Positions 25,802-35,117 are shown, counted from the stretch's first letter. The stretch: 35,246 nt of DNA from Deltaproteobacteria bacterium (GCA_013151175.1 JAADIV010000117.1:1-35246); one strand, 5' to 3'. Program-made: numbers and translations. Notes: generated from the letters alone by a model not told the origin.

Positions 25802-27730
25802 TCAGGTAGTTAAGGCCCTCTGCACCGATGGAAATAGCGCCATATTGGTGTGGGGCAGAAACAGAGCGGCCATGTAGTGGCTCATAAATTTATGGTTTTC
25901 ACTAAGCTCCATATTGGTCATTAAACTGCTGACCTGATTACGCTCCCGAAAACGTTTATGATCAACCAGGCTGATCTGCGCGCCCATCAACGAAGCGTTG
26001 CCCAGGTAATAGAAGCGTTCCCGGTCAATATCGGGCAGCAGGCCGATGGATATGGCACGCTCCAGATCAATATAGGCCCCGAAATTCCCGGCCAGGATGA
26101 CCCGTTCCAAATCAGTAAACCCCATTCCCACCGTTTCAAGCAGGCTCACATAACCGGCGAACATAGCCCCCTTGGCCCTGATCAGATTGTCAAGATCCAC
26201 CTCGGTTATGACTATATCCTCACCGAGCATGGTGTTTTTGGCCCAGGCCAGGACATATTCAAAATTATCAACACCCTCTCTGATTCTGGGGTGATTCAGG
26301 CTACGGTTGAACTTGCCCTGCTGATCAATAACTCCGGCATCAAACAATTCGGCGGCAATGCTGATGAGACCGGAGCCGCAGATACCGCAGGGCTTGCTGT
26401 GACCAATAGTAATAATCATCGGATCCAGGGTATCAGGATCAAGGTGAAAATTTTCGATGGCACCGGCTGAGGCCCGCATACCGTACTTAATACCGCCGCC
26501 CTCAAAGGCCGGGCCAGCCGAACAGGCGGCACAGATCATCCAATCGCTGTTGCCGACAACAATTTCACCATTGGTGCCAATATCAATAAATAGAGTAACT
26601 TCAGAACTTTTATGCATCTGACAGGCATGTACCCCGGAGGTGATATCGCCCCCCACGTAACTGGCCACAGAGGGGTAAAGAAAGAGACGCACCGATGGAT
26701 GGGCATCAATCCCTATTGCCGCCGCCCTGGTCAGGGGCATCTGATTACATATGGGCACATAGGGCGTTTCTCTGATGAACTTGGGGTTCAAACCCAGCAG
26801 CAGATGGGCCATGACAGTATTACCCGCCGCCATGATATAGGTGATATCTCGGGCGGCAATGCCCTGTTTACCGCAGACAGAGGCGATGATCTGATTGATG
26901 GAGCCTACCACCTTTTCCCGCAGGGCCTGCAAACCACCGGGCCGCTGCGAATAGATGATTCGGGAAATTACGTCTTCACCATAGCCGATTTGGCCGTTAT
27001 AACACGAGGCATCGGCTAACACCTTGCCGGTATTAAGATCCAACAGAATACCGCCCAGAGTTGTGGTGCCAATATCCAGGGCAAGGCCATAAAATTCGCC
27101 CGTAGTATCACCCGCCTCCACGGCAATAATACGATCCGGCTCCTCAGGCCGTTTACCGCGCAACATGATGACCGTTACCTGCCAGTCTGCCTGGCGCAGA
27201 ATAAAGGGCAGCTCCTGCAACAGAGCAGGGTGGTCATAGGTGGGTTCCTCGCAGTCGTAACAGCCCTTTTTGATTGCCCGCATCAGTCGTTGGAGATCCG
27301 GCGCGTTGTCCTCGGCGGTGGGCGGATCGAGTTGCAAAAAACGCTTTTCCACCGGGGGATCAACATCCCATTTCCCCACCAGGGAATCCAGGCTGCGGGC
27401 CGGTATGGCCCGGGTGGTTTTGGGCTTACGCTTCAGGGCGGTGCCATCGGCCCTGGTCTTGACTGGAACCTGAACTTCCAAATCGCCGGTAATGGTTGAT
27501 GAACAGGCTAGTTGATAGCCCTGAGCCCGTTCCCCGGCCGTGATTTTATGACCTTTTTCGGTGGGCGCGGTGCCTGCCAATATTTTGACCTTGCATTTAC
27601 CGCAGACCCCTTCACCGCCACAAAAGGCGTGAATATAAACCCCGGCCCTGGCCGCCACATCCAAAAGATTTTCCCCCTTGGCCGCCGCAACTTTGATATT
27701 ATCCGGTAAAAAATGTACAGTGTATTCCAT
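25802..27730 (-). CDS. acsV: RACo-type reductive activator of corrinoid proteins
   Basis: RACo uses ATP to drive electrons uphill and return inactive Co(II) corrinoid to Co(I). The 642-residue protein begins with a plant-type [2Fe-2S] ferredoxin domain (C37, C43, C46 in CGGEGVCGKC, and C76). A middle domain follows (about 120-210, with CYDCEEPTYDHPALLQEL). The large ASKHA ATPase part (PF14574 type) starts at about 213 with LALDIGTTTLGGILLDL and has LFIDIGTNGEIVVGN and AGNFGAYIDLERAI. The length and domain order match RACo. It could instead serve a methylamine or aryl-methyl corrinoid system, but acsE nearby favours the CFeSP. The CFeSP subunits and CODH/ACS are outside the window. Confidence 0.82.
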   Translation of the reverse strand: MEYTVHFLPDNIKVAAAKGENLLDVAARAGVYIHAFCGGEGVCGKCKVKILAGTAPTEKGHKITAGERAQGYQLACSSTITGDLEVQVPVKTRADGTALKRKPKTTRAIPARSLDSLVGKWDVDPPVEKRFLQLDPPTAEDNAPDLQRLMRAIKKGCYDCEEPTYDHPALLQELPFILRQADWQVTVIMLRGKRPEEPDRIIAVEAGDTTGEFYGLALDIGTTTLGGILLDLNTGKVLADASCYNGQIGYGEDVISRIIYSQRPGGLQALREKVVGSINQIIASVCGKQGIAARDITYIMAAGNTVMAHLLLGLNPKFIRETPYVPICNQMPLTRAAAIGIDAHPSVRLFLYPSVASYVGGDITSGVHACQMHKSSEVTLFIDIGTNGEIVVGNSDWMICAACSAGPAFEGGGIKYGMRASAGAIENFHLDPDTLDPMIITIGHSKPCGICGSGLISIAAELFDAGVIDQQGKFNRSLNHPRIREGVDNFEYVLAWAKNTMLGEDIVITEVDLDNLIRAKGAMFAGYVSLLETVGMGFTDLERVILAGNFGAYIDLERAISIGLLPDIDRERFYYLGNASLMGAQISLVDHKRFRERNQVSSLMTNMELSENHKFMSHYMAALFLPHTNMALFPSVQRALTT

Positions 27731-27854
27731 TGATTTTTGCTTTCTAATAAATATTTATCCCTGTATAGTTCGTGAAACTCCTGCTGCGTCTTGCAAGTCG
27801 CACGATAATGGAGTTTTTATAACAGAAATACAGCTATAAGGCACTAAACAAAAA

Positions 27855-29126
27855 ATGACATTGGTAAAGAGAATTAAGGTTCCCACCGCAGCTGGTATTG
27901 TCCAATTTGAGGTTACGCCGGCCGATTACCAGGCCAATCTGACCAGGGTGCAGAATTCCCTGGCCCGGCTCCAGCCCACTCCCGGTACCCTCGTTGTTCT
28001 GCCGGAATTATGGGGCGGCGGCTTTGCCTATGCTGACCTGATCAATCTGGCGCGCCGGTCTCCTGAGCTACTTGATAGCCTGCGGCAGCTAGCCGCAAAT
28101 TACGATATTATCATTGCCGGTTCTCTGTGGGAGGAAGACGGCGGCGCATATTTTAACACCCTGTTTGTAAGCGGCGCTGCCGGGATTATGGGCCAATACC
28201 GCAAGCAGCATCTTTTCGAACCGATGGCAGAAGACCGCCATTTACAACCCGGTTGCAACCCGTCTCCCATTACAACACCTTACGGTCTCTGCGCCGGTCT
28301 GGTCTGTTATGATCTGCGTTTCCCGGAGCTTACGGCCTCGCAGGTTGGCCGGGGAGCGGCCTGCATAATTGTAACGGCCCAGTGGCCGGCGGCCCGTCTC
28401 GGCCACTGGCAGACGCTGCTCCAGGCCAGAGCCATCGAAAATCAGGCCTTTGTAGTGGCCTGTAACAGTTCCGGCATAGCCGGCGGCATTAAATTCGCCG
28501 GCCATTCAATGATCATCGCACCCGATGGCTCAGTCCTGCGTGAAGCCGGGAACACAGAGACAGAATTTATAGCAAAACTGGACGGCCAAATACTAGAGGC
28601 TGTAAGAACGGACTTTAATACCGTAGCGCCAGCACCGTATCACCCTGCCGCCCGTGCCAAGATTCTGAGCCGCAAGGATTTACAGCAGCATATTGCTATG
28701 TTGCGGGCCATTGGTAAACGGGTGGTTTTCACCAACGGCTGCTTTGATATCATCCATCAAGGCCATACCACCTACCTTGAGGAGGCCAGGCGCCAGGGCG
28801 ATTGTCTGGTGGTGGGCCTAAACAGCGATGCCTCCGTCCGGGCAATAAAAGGCCCGGAGCGGCCGGTAAATTCGGCAGACAGCAGGGCTGTAGTGCTAGC
28901 CGCCCTGGGCTGCGTGGATTACATCTCTATTTTTGCGGAGGAAACACCTCTCGACTTGATAAAGACTGTGAGGCCGGATATTCTGGTCAAGGGAGCAGAC
29001 TGGCCGGTAGAGAAGATTGTCGGAGCCAGGGAGGTTATGGCTCGGGGCGGCCGGGTCATTAATATTCCAACCGTGCGGGGATTTTCCACCACCAGTACGA
29101 TCGGGGCGATCAGGGAGCGGAGCTAG
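27855..29126 (+). CDS. Fusion: carbon-nitrogen hydrolase + heptose 1-phosphate adenylyltransferase
   Basis: One continuous 423-residue frame joins two enzymes. Residues 9-260 are a nitrilase-superfamily amidase with the full Glu-Lys-Cys triad: E51 (VLPELWGGG), K117 (YRKQHLFEP) and C151 (LVCYDLRFPEL). Residues 273-423 match the C-terminal domain of HldE (RfaE domain II), which makes ADP-heptose for lipopolysaccharide: VVFTNGCFDIIHQGHTTYLEEA with HxGH at 301-304, VGLNSDASVRAIKG, ILVKGADWP and FSTTSTIGAIR. The sugar-kinase half of HldE is absent. The junction (APYHPAARAKILSRKDLQQHI) is short and shows no sign of a frameshift. It is followed six bases later by the RelA/SpoT homologue. The amidase substrate is unknown. 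Confidence 0.9.
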   Translation: MTLVKRIKVPTAAGIVQFEVTPADYQANLTRVQNSLARLQPTPGTLVVLPELWGGGFAYADLINLARRSPELLDSLRQLAANYDIIIAGSLWEEDGGAYFNTLFVSGAAGIMGQYRKQHLFEPMAEDRHLQPGCNPSPITTPYGLCAGLVCYDLRFPELTASQVGRGAACIIVTAQWPAARLGHWQTLLQARAIENQAFVVACNSSGIAGGIKFAGHSMIIAPDGSVLREAGNTETEFIAKLDGQILEAVRTDFNTVAPAPYHPAARAKILSRKDLQQHIAMLRAIGKRVVFTNGCFDIIHQGHTTYLEEARRQGDCLVVGLNSDASVRAIKGPERPVNSADSRAVVLAALGCVDYISIFAEETPLDLIKTVRPDILVKGADWPVEKIVGAREVMARGGRVINIPTVRGFSTTSTIGAIRERS

Positions 29127-29132
29127 TACCTT

Positions 29133-31241
29133 ATGGCTAAAAAATTTGATATCTCGGCATATGTCAAAACCATGGAGGATCATCTTGGCGGTCAGGACGG
29201 CCCGGCTAAATGTTTCTGGAAGGCCTTGAGTTTCGCAGTTGATGCCCATCAAAATCAAACCCGTAAATCCGGAGAGGCCTATATAAGCCACCCCTGCCGC
29301 GTGACTCAGATTCTGGTAGATGAATTTGGAGTTAATGATCCTGAAACCCTGGCCGCGGCCATACTTCATGATACCATAGAAGACGTTCCAGACGTTACCA
29401 CAGAGGTAATCGGCGCGCTTTTCGGCCGCAAGGTCTTATCAATCGTTGATGGCTGTACCAAGATTACAGATTTTTATGGCGATCAGCAGTCTTTTTACAA
29501 GCTTGTTCACCGAAAAATTTTTTCCGTGGCGGCCTCCCGCGTTGAAGTGATGCTGGTAAAGCTGGCTGATCGTCTGCACAATATGCGCACCTTAAATTCC
29601 ATGCCCCGCCATAAACGCCAGAAGATTGCCGAGGAAACATTGAGGGTATATGCGCCAATGGCACATATAATGGGGCTTTTTGAGCTAAAAAGGGAGCTGT
29701 ATAATCTGGCGATTAAGTATAAATTCCCCCGGCAAAGCCAAAAACTTGAGGCGCATATTGCCAGGATTGCCGGCAAGGTAAAAGAACTGGGCATCAAGAG
29801 CAAGTTGCAGACCGTTTTTGATGAAACCTGGATCACCGCCGATATCTTTATTGTTGTCAAGGGCCTGTCATCGTATTTTGATCCAATTAAAATGGCTCTG
29901 GCCCGTGAAATCGAAACGCCGGTGGAGATTATCATCTCGGTGGCAGACCGCCAGACCTGTTATCGAACCCTGGGTGTGGTGAATCAGCTTTTCCCGCCAA
30001 TTCCCCGAACCATCAGAGATTTTGTCGCCAATCCCAAGCCTACGGGATACCAGAGTTTACACGCCAGAGCCAATTTCCGGGGTCAGACCTACCTGTTTAA
30101 ATTCAGGACACCGCAGATGTATCAATGCGGCCGGCAAGGTATTGTGCGTCTGTGGCTTGAACATCGAGAAGACCCCTCTGAATTTGAAGAGGAAATTCGT
30201 GAATTATTCAATATCCTTGGTGAAAACGAGGGTATTTCCTACACCGGTGTAATTGCCGCCAGTGGTAAAAAGGAGATTTACACCTATACCCCCAAGGGCG
30301 AACGTATCTGCCTGCCCAGCCAGAGTGTGGCGCTTGATTTTGCCTTCAATGTCCATTCCGAGGTTGGTATGCGCTGTGTGGCGGCGATGGTGGGCAGCAA
30401 ACATGTGGGGCCGGACTATATTCTCCACGATGGTGATCGGGTAAGGATTATCACTCAGGATGAGGCGGTGGAATTTGAGCCGGATATGCAGGGCCTTTGC
30501 CAGACGCCCAAAGCCCGCTCCATGTTGGCCAGGACCTTCCGCTATCGCAGGTATATGCTAGCTCAAGATATAGGAAAATCTGTAATGCGGCAGGAACTTA
30601 AAAGGTACGGACTGCCCGGCGAGATTCTGGAATCGGCCGGCATGACCAAAGTTTTGCAACACTTTGAGATTTCTGACATGAAAGGTTTATTCCAACGGGT
30701 TGGCACGGGGCAGCTACGGTTAAAAAAGGTAGTAGCCGCTGTGATTTCAATGTCGGCGGAGGGGCACACCCTCCTGGAGTCTCCAACCGGAGCCTTTAAC
30801 CATATTTTTCTGGACAATCTGGATCCAGCGTGTATTAAGATGTCGCAATGCTGCACGCCGCTGCCAACAAACAAGGGACTTTACGGCCTGCTCAGTGAAC
30901 GCGGCCTGTCGATTCATCACAAAAATTGCGGGCGTCTTAAGTCTCTTGCCCTGCAACGGGAAGACGTGGTTGAGGTGCGTTGGAACCTGAAAAAAACCAG
31001 GATAAATAAACCGCAAATTCTTTTTATTCCGCAACCGATAAATCGGCACCGTATCTTTATGCTCCTGAGCGTGGCGCCAACCGAGATGGTAATTCTTAAT
31101 ATTGTCGCTCTATCGTCCCAGATAGACGGGACCTCAGCCTGGGAGATAAATTTTTCTGTGGATAATCTGTGGCAGCTGAAAAATTCATTGAGCCATTTTG
31201 ACAAAAGCGGCCTGCCCTATGAAATCGTTTTAGAGCAATAA
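29133..31241 (+). CDS. RelA/SpoT homologue with intact hydrolase and degraded synthetase domain
   Basis: The 702-residue protein has the long RSH layout. The HD hydrolase domain is complete: H53, H79-D80 in ILHDTIED, and D146/N150 in DRLHNMRTL. The synthetase domain (about 235-345) keeps CYRTLG and PTGYQSLH. Where functional enzymes have the catalytic D and R of D-x-x-A-x-R, this one has T262 and I267, and the later A-E-x-G-x-A-A-H-W motif reads GRQGIVRLW. TGS (about 383-445), a CC/zinc-finger segment (SQCCTPLP...HHKNC) and an ACT-like end follow. I infer a (p)ppGpp hydrolase that has lost synthesis. It is in an operon with the nitrilase-HldE fusion. Confidence 0.9.
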   Translation: MAKKFDISAYVKTMEDHLGGQDGPAKCFWKALSFAVDAHQNQTRKSGEAYISHPCRVTQILVDEFGVNDPETLAAAILHDTIEDVPDVTTEVIGALFGRKVLSIVDGCTKITDFYGDQQSFYKLVHRKIFSVAASRVEVMLVKLADRLHNMRTLNSMPRHKRQKIAEETLRVYAPMAHIMGLFELKRELYNLAIKYKFPRQSQKLEAHIARIAGKVKELGIKSKLQTVFDETWITADIFIVVKGLSSYFDPIKMALAREIETPVEIIISVADRQTCYRTLGVVNQLFPPIPRTIRDFVANPKPTGYQSLHARANFRGQTYLFKFRTPQMYQCGRQGIVRLWLEHREDPSEFEEEIRELFNILGENEGISYTGVIAASGKKEIYTYTPKGERICLPSQSVALDFAFNVHSEVGMRCVAAMVGSKHVGPDYILHDGDRVRIITQDEAVEFEPDMQGLCQTPKARSMLARTFRYRRYMLAQDIGKSVMRQELKRYGLPGEILESAGMTKVLQHFEISDMKGLFQRVGTGQLRLKKVVAAVISMSAEGHTLLESPTGAFNHIFLDNLDPACIKMSQCCTPLPTNKGLYGLLSERGLSIHHKNCGRLKSLALQREDVVEVRWNLKKTRINKPQILFIPQPINRHRIFMLLSVAPTEMVILNIVALSSQIDGTSAWEINFSVDNLWQLKNSLSHFDKSGLPYEIVLEQ

Positions 31242-31272
31242 CCACAAAAGTAAGCGCCAAGATTTATTAGGA

Positions 31273-31298
31273 GTAGGGGCGGGTTTCAAACCCGCCCA
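31273..31298 (+). repeat. REP-like palindrome, copy 2
   Basis: A perfect 10-base inverted repeat with a one-base centre (GGGCGGGTTT-C-AAACCCGCCC, 31277-31297), preceded by GTAG, lies between the RelA/SpoT homologue and the peptidyl-prolyl isomerase gene. It matches the palindrome at 2071-2096 in opposite orientation; the A/G change in one arm is compensated in the other. Confidence 0.72.
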
Positions 31299-31369
31299 CG
31301 GTGTTGCCAACCATGGGAGTGTGGTTTATTGATCGCTCACCCACAAAATATAACTTCAAGGAGAAAAAT

Positions 31370-32392
31370 ATGTTAAGGAAAATTTTAATGATGTTTGCCG
31401 GTCTGTCTTTATGCCTGACCTCAGCAGCGGCGGCCGGCCAGAACAATCTGGCCGCGGGTCTCTATGCCAATATGGCCACTAGCAAGGGTAATATATTACT
31501 GCGGCTAGATCAGGACAAAACTCCTTTGACAGTGGCCAATTTTGTCGGCCTGGCAGAGGGTACCAAGGATTCCAACCGGGGTAAGGGAGTGCATTTTTAT
31601 GACGGCCTTACCTTCCACCGGGTGATAAGTAATTTTATGATCCAGGGCGGCGACCCGCAGGGCACGGGGCGCGGTGGGCCGGGATATACCTTCCCCGATG
31701 AATTTAACCCCTCTCTGCGTTTTGACGGCCCCGGTGTTTTGGCTATGGCCAATGCCGGCCCGAATACCAACGGCAGCCAGTTTTTTATCACCCATGTGGC
31801 CACGCCATGGCTTAATGGCAAGCACACCATCTTTGGCCAGGTTGTCAAGGGCCAGGACGTGGTAAATGCCATCCGCAAGGGTGACAAAATAAATAAAGTT
31901 ACCATTATTCGGGTGGGGGCCAAGGCCAAAGGTTTTAAGGCCGATCAGCAGGCATTTGCCAAACTGCTGCGCCAGGCCAAGGCCAAAATTAAAGATCAAA
32001 TGAGGGCCAAAATGACCAAAGATGAGACTATTATCCATAAAAGATGGCCCAACGCGATTACTACCCCGTCTGGTCTAATGTATGTGGTCACCCACGCCGG
32101 CAGCGGCGATACCACCCCGCCCAGAGGAACTTTGATTACCACCAATTACACGGGCTATCTGCTAAACGGCACAAAATTCGACAGCTCCGTTGACCGCGGC
32201 CAACCATTTAAATTCCGCGTGGGAATGCATCGGGTAATTAAAGGCTGGGACGAGGCATTTCTCTCGATGAAAAAGGGTGAAAAAAGAACGCTGATTATCC
32301 CGCCGGATCTGGGATACGGGGCGAGAGGCGCGGGTGGGGTAATCCCGCCCAACGCCACCCTGGTATTTGACGTGGAATTGCTGAATTTTTAG
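31370..32392 (+). CDS. Exported cyclophilin-FKBP fusion peptidyl-prolyl isomerase
   Basis: This periplasmic folding enzyme combines both main prolyl isomerase families. The start is the ATG at 31370 (AAGGAG six bases upstream); the longer frame lacks a site. The 340-residue product begins with a signal peptide ([22 protein letters not shown]). A cyclophilin domain follows (about 33-185, [25 protein letters not shown]-like [26 protein letters not shown]). A basic, probably helical linker (about 190-225) leads to an FKBP domain (about 235-340, [46 protein letters not shown]). Key FKBP aromatic positions look normal. Its stop overlaps that of the convergent gene by four bases. Confidence 0.92.
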   Translation: MLRKILMMFAGLSLCLTSAAAAGQNNLAAGLYANMATSKGNILLRLDQDKTPLTVANFVGLAEGTKDSNRGKGVHFYDGLTFHRVISNFMIQGGDPQGTGRGGPGYTFPDEFNPSLRFDGPGVLAMANAGPNTNGSQFFITHVATPWLNGKHTIFGQVVKGQDVVNAIRKGDKINKVTIIRVGAKAKGFKADQQAFAKLLRQAKAKIKDQMRAKMTKDETIIHKRWPNAITTPSGLMYVVTHAGSGDTTPPRGTLITTNYTGYLLNGTKFDSSVDRGQPFKFRVGMHRVIKGWDEAFLSMKKGEKRTLIIPPDLGYGARGAGGVIPPNATLVFDVELLNF

Positions 32393-33213
32393 CGCAGAAC
32401 CACGGCCCCGGCATAATCGTTGAGTTGAATACAGAAAAAGGGAATGGCGGCCGGCATATCCCGGCGCCGACAGGATAAATGGCCGCTGAAGCCGCCGGCA
32501 CGAGCTTCGAAACACTGTAATTGCAACTGCATAAAGCCCGGCAGAGGTTGGCGGGGAAAGGCCTTGCGAACCGCTTCTTTGACCGACCACAAGATGGTAA
32601 GCAAGGCCGTTTCAGAGAGGCCGTAGTTATTTTCACATAATATTTGTTGTTCCGCAGCAATGGCGAAACGACTTTTGACTCTGGCCACGGTGGGGTTTAT
32701 TTTTTGAAAATCGATGCCGCAGAGGCACGAAAAAGCCAGGGCGGCGGCAATTGAACCACTGTGGGTGATGGAGATATCCGGCATTTTTTCTGTGGCGCGG
32801 CCGGGCAGTTGACAAAACGGCCTCCCGGCGGCGTCCGTGTATATTTGCACCTGCCAACCGTACTCAGCGGCAATATCAGGCCGGAGCGCCAAAACCGCCG
32901 ATTTGGCGGCAATGCGGCCTGCTAGCCATTCGGCTCCGCGTTTAGCGGATTTAAAGCCCGCAAAAACATCCTCCTGCCGCTGCAGATAAAACTCGACAAG
33001 TCCCCTTAGTTCATCACCACTCAGGTTTTTCACGGTGGCCAGATCAACGCCGCTGACGACAAAATCAGGTCTTAGACCCAAAAAAGTCTTAATGCCGCCC
33101 AACTGTTTTGCCGTGAACAGGGGCGGGGTATATAGGTGCGGAATCGGCGGCAGCGCTGAAAACAACTTGCTATTTTGTCGCAAATATAGTCTTTCCTTGA
33201 TGGGGACGGTCAC
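32389..33213 (-). CDS. 4'-phosphopantetheinyl transferase superfamily protein
   Basis: These enzymes attach phosphopantetheine from CoA to a serine of carrier proteins. The 274-residue protein has the family core in its second half: [30 protein letters not shown] (the Mg-binding G-x-D) and [15 protein letters not shown] (the W-x-x-K-E-A-x-x-K motif). The first 85 residues are not recognisable and include [37 protein letters not shown], which fits the N-terminal half of Sfp-type proteins. The start is GTG at 33213 with GGAG very close; an inner start is possible. No carrier protein or synthase gene is nearby, so the target is unknown. Confidence 0.82.
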   Translation of the reverse strand: MTVPIKERLYLRQNSKLFSALPPIPHLYTPPLFTAKQLGGIKTFLGLRPDFVVSGVDLATVKNLSGDELRGLVEFYLQRQEDVFAGFKSAKRGAEWLAGRIAAKSAVLALRPDIAAEYGWQVQIYTDAAGRPFCQLPGRATEKMPDISITHSGSIAAALAFSCLCGIDFQKINPTVARVKSRFAIAAEQQILCENNYGLSETALLTILWSVKEAVRKAFPRQPLPGFMQLQLQCFEARAGGFSGHLSCRRRDMPAAIPFFCIQLNDYAGAVVLR

Positions 33214-33310
33214 TTCTCCAAGTGTGGCTTGTTGATTGTTTACGTTATTTTAGCCGGATCGTTGCCGGTATTTTTTATTTACAGGCGCTAAAGCCTGATA
33301 ACAGAGAATT

Positions 33311-33874
33311 ATGACTGCCTTAGATATTGGTGTTATCGTTATAACGGTGTTTTTTCTGGTGCGGGGAATATGGATCGGTTTTGTCCGCCAGATTGCCTTT
33401 GTCCTGGCTCTGTCCATGGGCTACCTAGCCGCCGGGGCCAATTACAGCCTGTTTTCCCGCTATATAGTCAAGTGGGTCTCCGATCCGCAGCTCCGCTTTG
33501 TTATCACCTATATGATACTTTTTCTGGCAACCTATGTCATTATAATGCTGTTGGGGGCGGGGCTGAAAAAGGTTATGCAGGTTACATTCCTAGGCTGGTT
33601 CGACCGTCTCATGGGCGGGGTGTTCGGTCTGGCCAAAGCGGCCTTTATCGCTACCCTGGGGTTTATGGCCCTGGCCGGTGTTTTTTCCAATTCAAACCCC
33701 ATAATCCAAAAATCATTCAGCAGCAAATATCTTACGCAGAGCGCTAAATTTGTCACATCTTTCATTAAGGATAAAAATCTCCAACAGTCCCTTTTGCCGC
33801 ACCAACCCGCAATCTCAGCCTTCCTCGCCAATCCCGTACCAGCCCTTAAGAAGCTGGGGGGCAAGACCAAATAG
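33311..33874 (+). CDS. cvpA: CvpA family membrane protein
   Basis: This 187-residue inner-membrane protein fits the CvpA family, known for colicin V production and implicated in envelope stress tolerance. It starts directly with a helix (ALDIGVIVITVFFLVRGIWIGFVRQIAFVLALSMGYL covers two helices), has about four membrane segments and the family loop WFDRLMGGVFGLAKA, and ends in a basic tail. Its last 60 bases overlap the end of the convergent glycosyltransferase gene, an unusually long 3' overlap. Upstream, 97 AT-rich bases separate it from the divergent transferase. Confidence 0.85.
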   Translation: MTALDIGVIVITVFFLVRGIWIGFVRQIAFVLALSMGYLAAGANYSLFSRYIVKWVSDPQLRFVITYMILFLATYVIIMLLGAGLKKVMQVTFLGWFDRLMGGVFGLAKAAFIATLGFMALAGVFSNSNPIIQKSFSSKYLTQSAKFVTSFIKDKNLQQSLLPHQPAISAFLANPVPALKKLGGKTK

Positions 33875-34522
33875 ATAACCTAGCATGATCTTTTGATTGA
33901 TTAAGGTGGTCTTGACTATTCCCAGTCTTTGCCAACGCCTGCCTGAGGTTAGTACCGCCGCCCGCGCGATTCTTATTTTCCCCAATTTCTGCAGCCGCTT
34001 AATTAATAAAACATCCTCCAGAATCGGTTCCTGGGGGTAACCGCCAATTGCATTGAAATTTCGGCGGCTGATAAAAATGGCCTGGTCACCGTAGGGCAGC
34101 TGCCAAAACCGGCTGCGCAGGTTGGTGAAAAAGGCGATCATGCGGGCGGCCGAGCCGGGCAGATCAAAGCCAAAGCGGAAGGCGCCGGCCGCCGTCTCCG
34201 GCCGCGCGATAATTTTTTTTATTTGCCGATGAAAATTCTCCGGCAGGATGGTATCGGCGTGCAGGAACAGAAAAATCTCACCTCTGGCCGCCTGAGCGCC
34301 AAAATTCATTTGGGCGGCCCGGCCTGGGGCCGAGGTATAGACCCGGGCGCCGCAGGAGACGGCAATGTCGGCGGTGGCGTCCCGGCTGCCGCCATCAACA
34401 ACAATAATCTCCCTGGTGGCCGGCCCGGCCGCCCGCCGGATCGTTGCGGCAATATTGTCCGCCTCGTTAAGGGCGGGTATAATGACGGAAATATTTGAGG
34501 TCTTCCGGGCGGTCGATGTCAT
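33815..34522 (-). CDS. TIGR04283-like glycosyltransferase
   Basis: The 235-residue protein is a GT2-type transferase with VIIPALNEADNIAATI, EIIVVDGGSRDATADIA, GRAAQMNFGAQAARGEIFLFLHADT and GYPQEPILEDVLLIKRL. This combination matches the TIGR04283 group, first named for arsenosugar synthesis genes, though most members have no proven role. The ATG at 34522 has GGAG seven bases upstream. The gene begins inside the end of the TIGR04282-like gene (overlap 56 bases), so the two are probably translated together and may act on the same sugar. Confidence 0.88.
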   Translation of the reverse strand: MTSTARKTSNISVIIPALNEADNIAATIRRAAGPATREIIVVDGGSRDATADIAVSCGARVYTSAPGRAAQMNFGAQAARGEIFLFLHADTILPENFHRQIKKIIARPETAAGAFRFGFDLPGSAARMIAFFTNLRSRFWQLPYGDQAIFISRRNFNAIGGYPQEPILEDVLLIKRLQKLGKIRIARAAVLTSGRRWQRLGIVKTTLINQKIMLGYLFGLAPQLLKGWYGIGEEG

Positions 34523-35117
34523 GGAGAGGCTCCATTTGCCTGATAATCAATTTTCGGCAGGCGGCTTTATCAATAGTCTGTATCAAAACCCGTGCCGTAC
34601 CCCAGGCGATATTTACAAACAATTCGGGGTGAAGCCCATGCATACCGATGAGATAATAGCCGCCGTCCAGGGCCGGGCCGATCACCAGATCGGCCTGCGG
34701 CATAGCGTCAAAAGCCGCTCCTAAAATAGCCGGGGATACGTCCGGACAATCGGCGCCAACAAGGATTATTTTAGACCTTTTTGCCCGAAAACCAGAGACA
34801 AATGAGGCCGCCAGGCGCCGGCCCATATCACCAACCGCCTGGAGATGATAGATAAGATCATCGCCAAGCCAGGCCGTCATTTCGGCTAACGTGGCGCCAT
34901 CGTAGTGAATCTGAAGATCAATGGCCCGATGCCGCGCCAATTCACGGCCCTGCGCGACAATATGCTCGGTCATCTGCCGTTGACAAGACGCCGCCGCCTC
35001 GTCACCCATGACTCGGCTCAACCTGGTCTTTGTCTTGCCAGGCCGCGGAAATCGGGTAAAGATAACCAGGAGATCGGCGGCCTGAGGCGAAATTGAACTG
35101 CTTAATTGCTGATCCAC
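34467..35117 (-). CDS. TIGR04282-like (DUF2064) nucleotidyl/glycosyltransferase
   Basis: The 216-residue protein has the DUF2064 pattern: LLVIFTRFPRPGKTKTRLS (a nucleotide-binding start like that of sugar nucleotidyltransferases), IILVGADCPDVSPAIL and DLVIGPALDGGYYLIGMHG. It fits TIGR04282, the usual partner of TIGR04283 proteins; in some bacteria the two are fused. The start is GTG at 35117, overlapping the end of the next upstream gene by 16 bases, so at least three genes form one operon. The substrate is unknown. Confidence 0.88.
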   Translation of the reverse strand: MDQQLSSSISPQAADLLVIFTRFPRPGKTKTRLSRVMGDEAAASCQRQMTEHIVAQGRELARHRAIDLQIHYDGATLAEMTAWLGDDLIYHLQAVGDMGRRLAASFVSGFRAKRSKIILVGADCPDVSPAILGAAFDAMPQADLVIGPALDGGYYLIGMHGLHPELFVNIAWGTARVLIQTIDKAACRKLIIRQMEPLHDIDRPEDLKYFRHYTRP

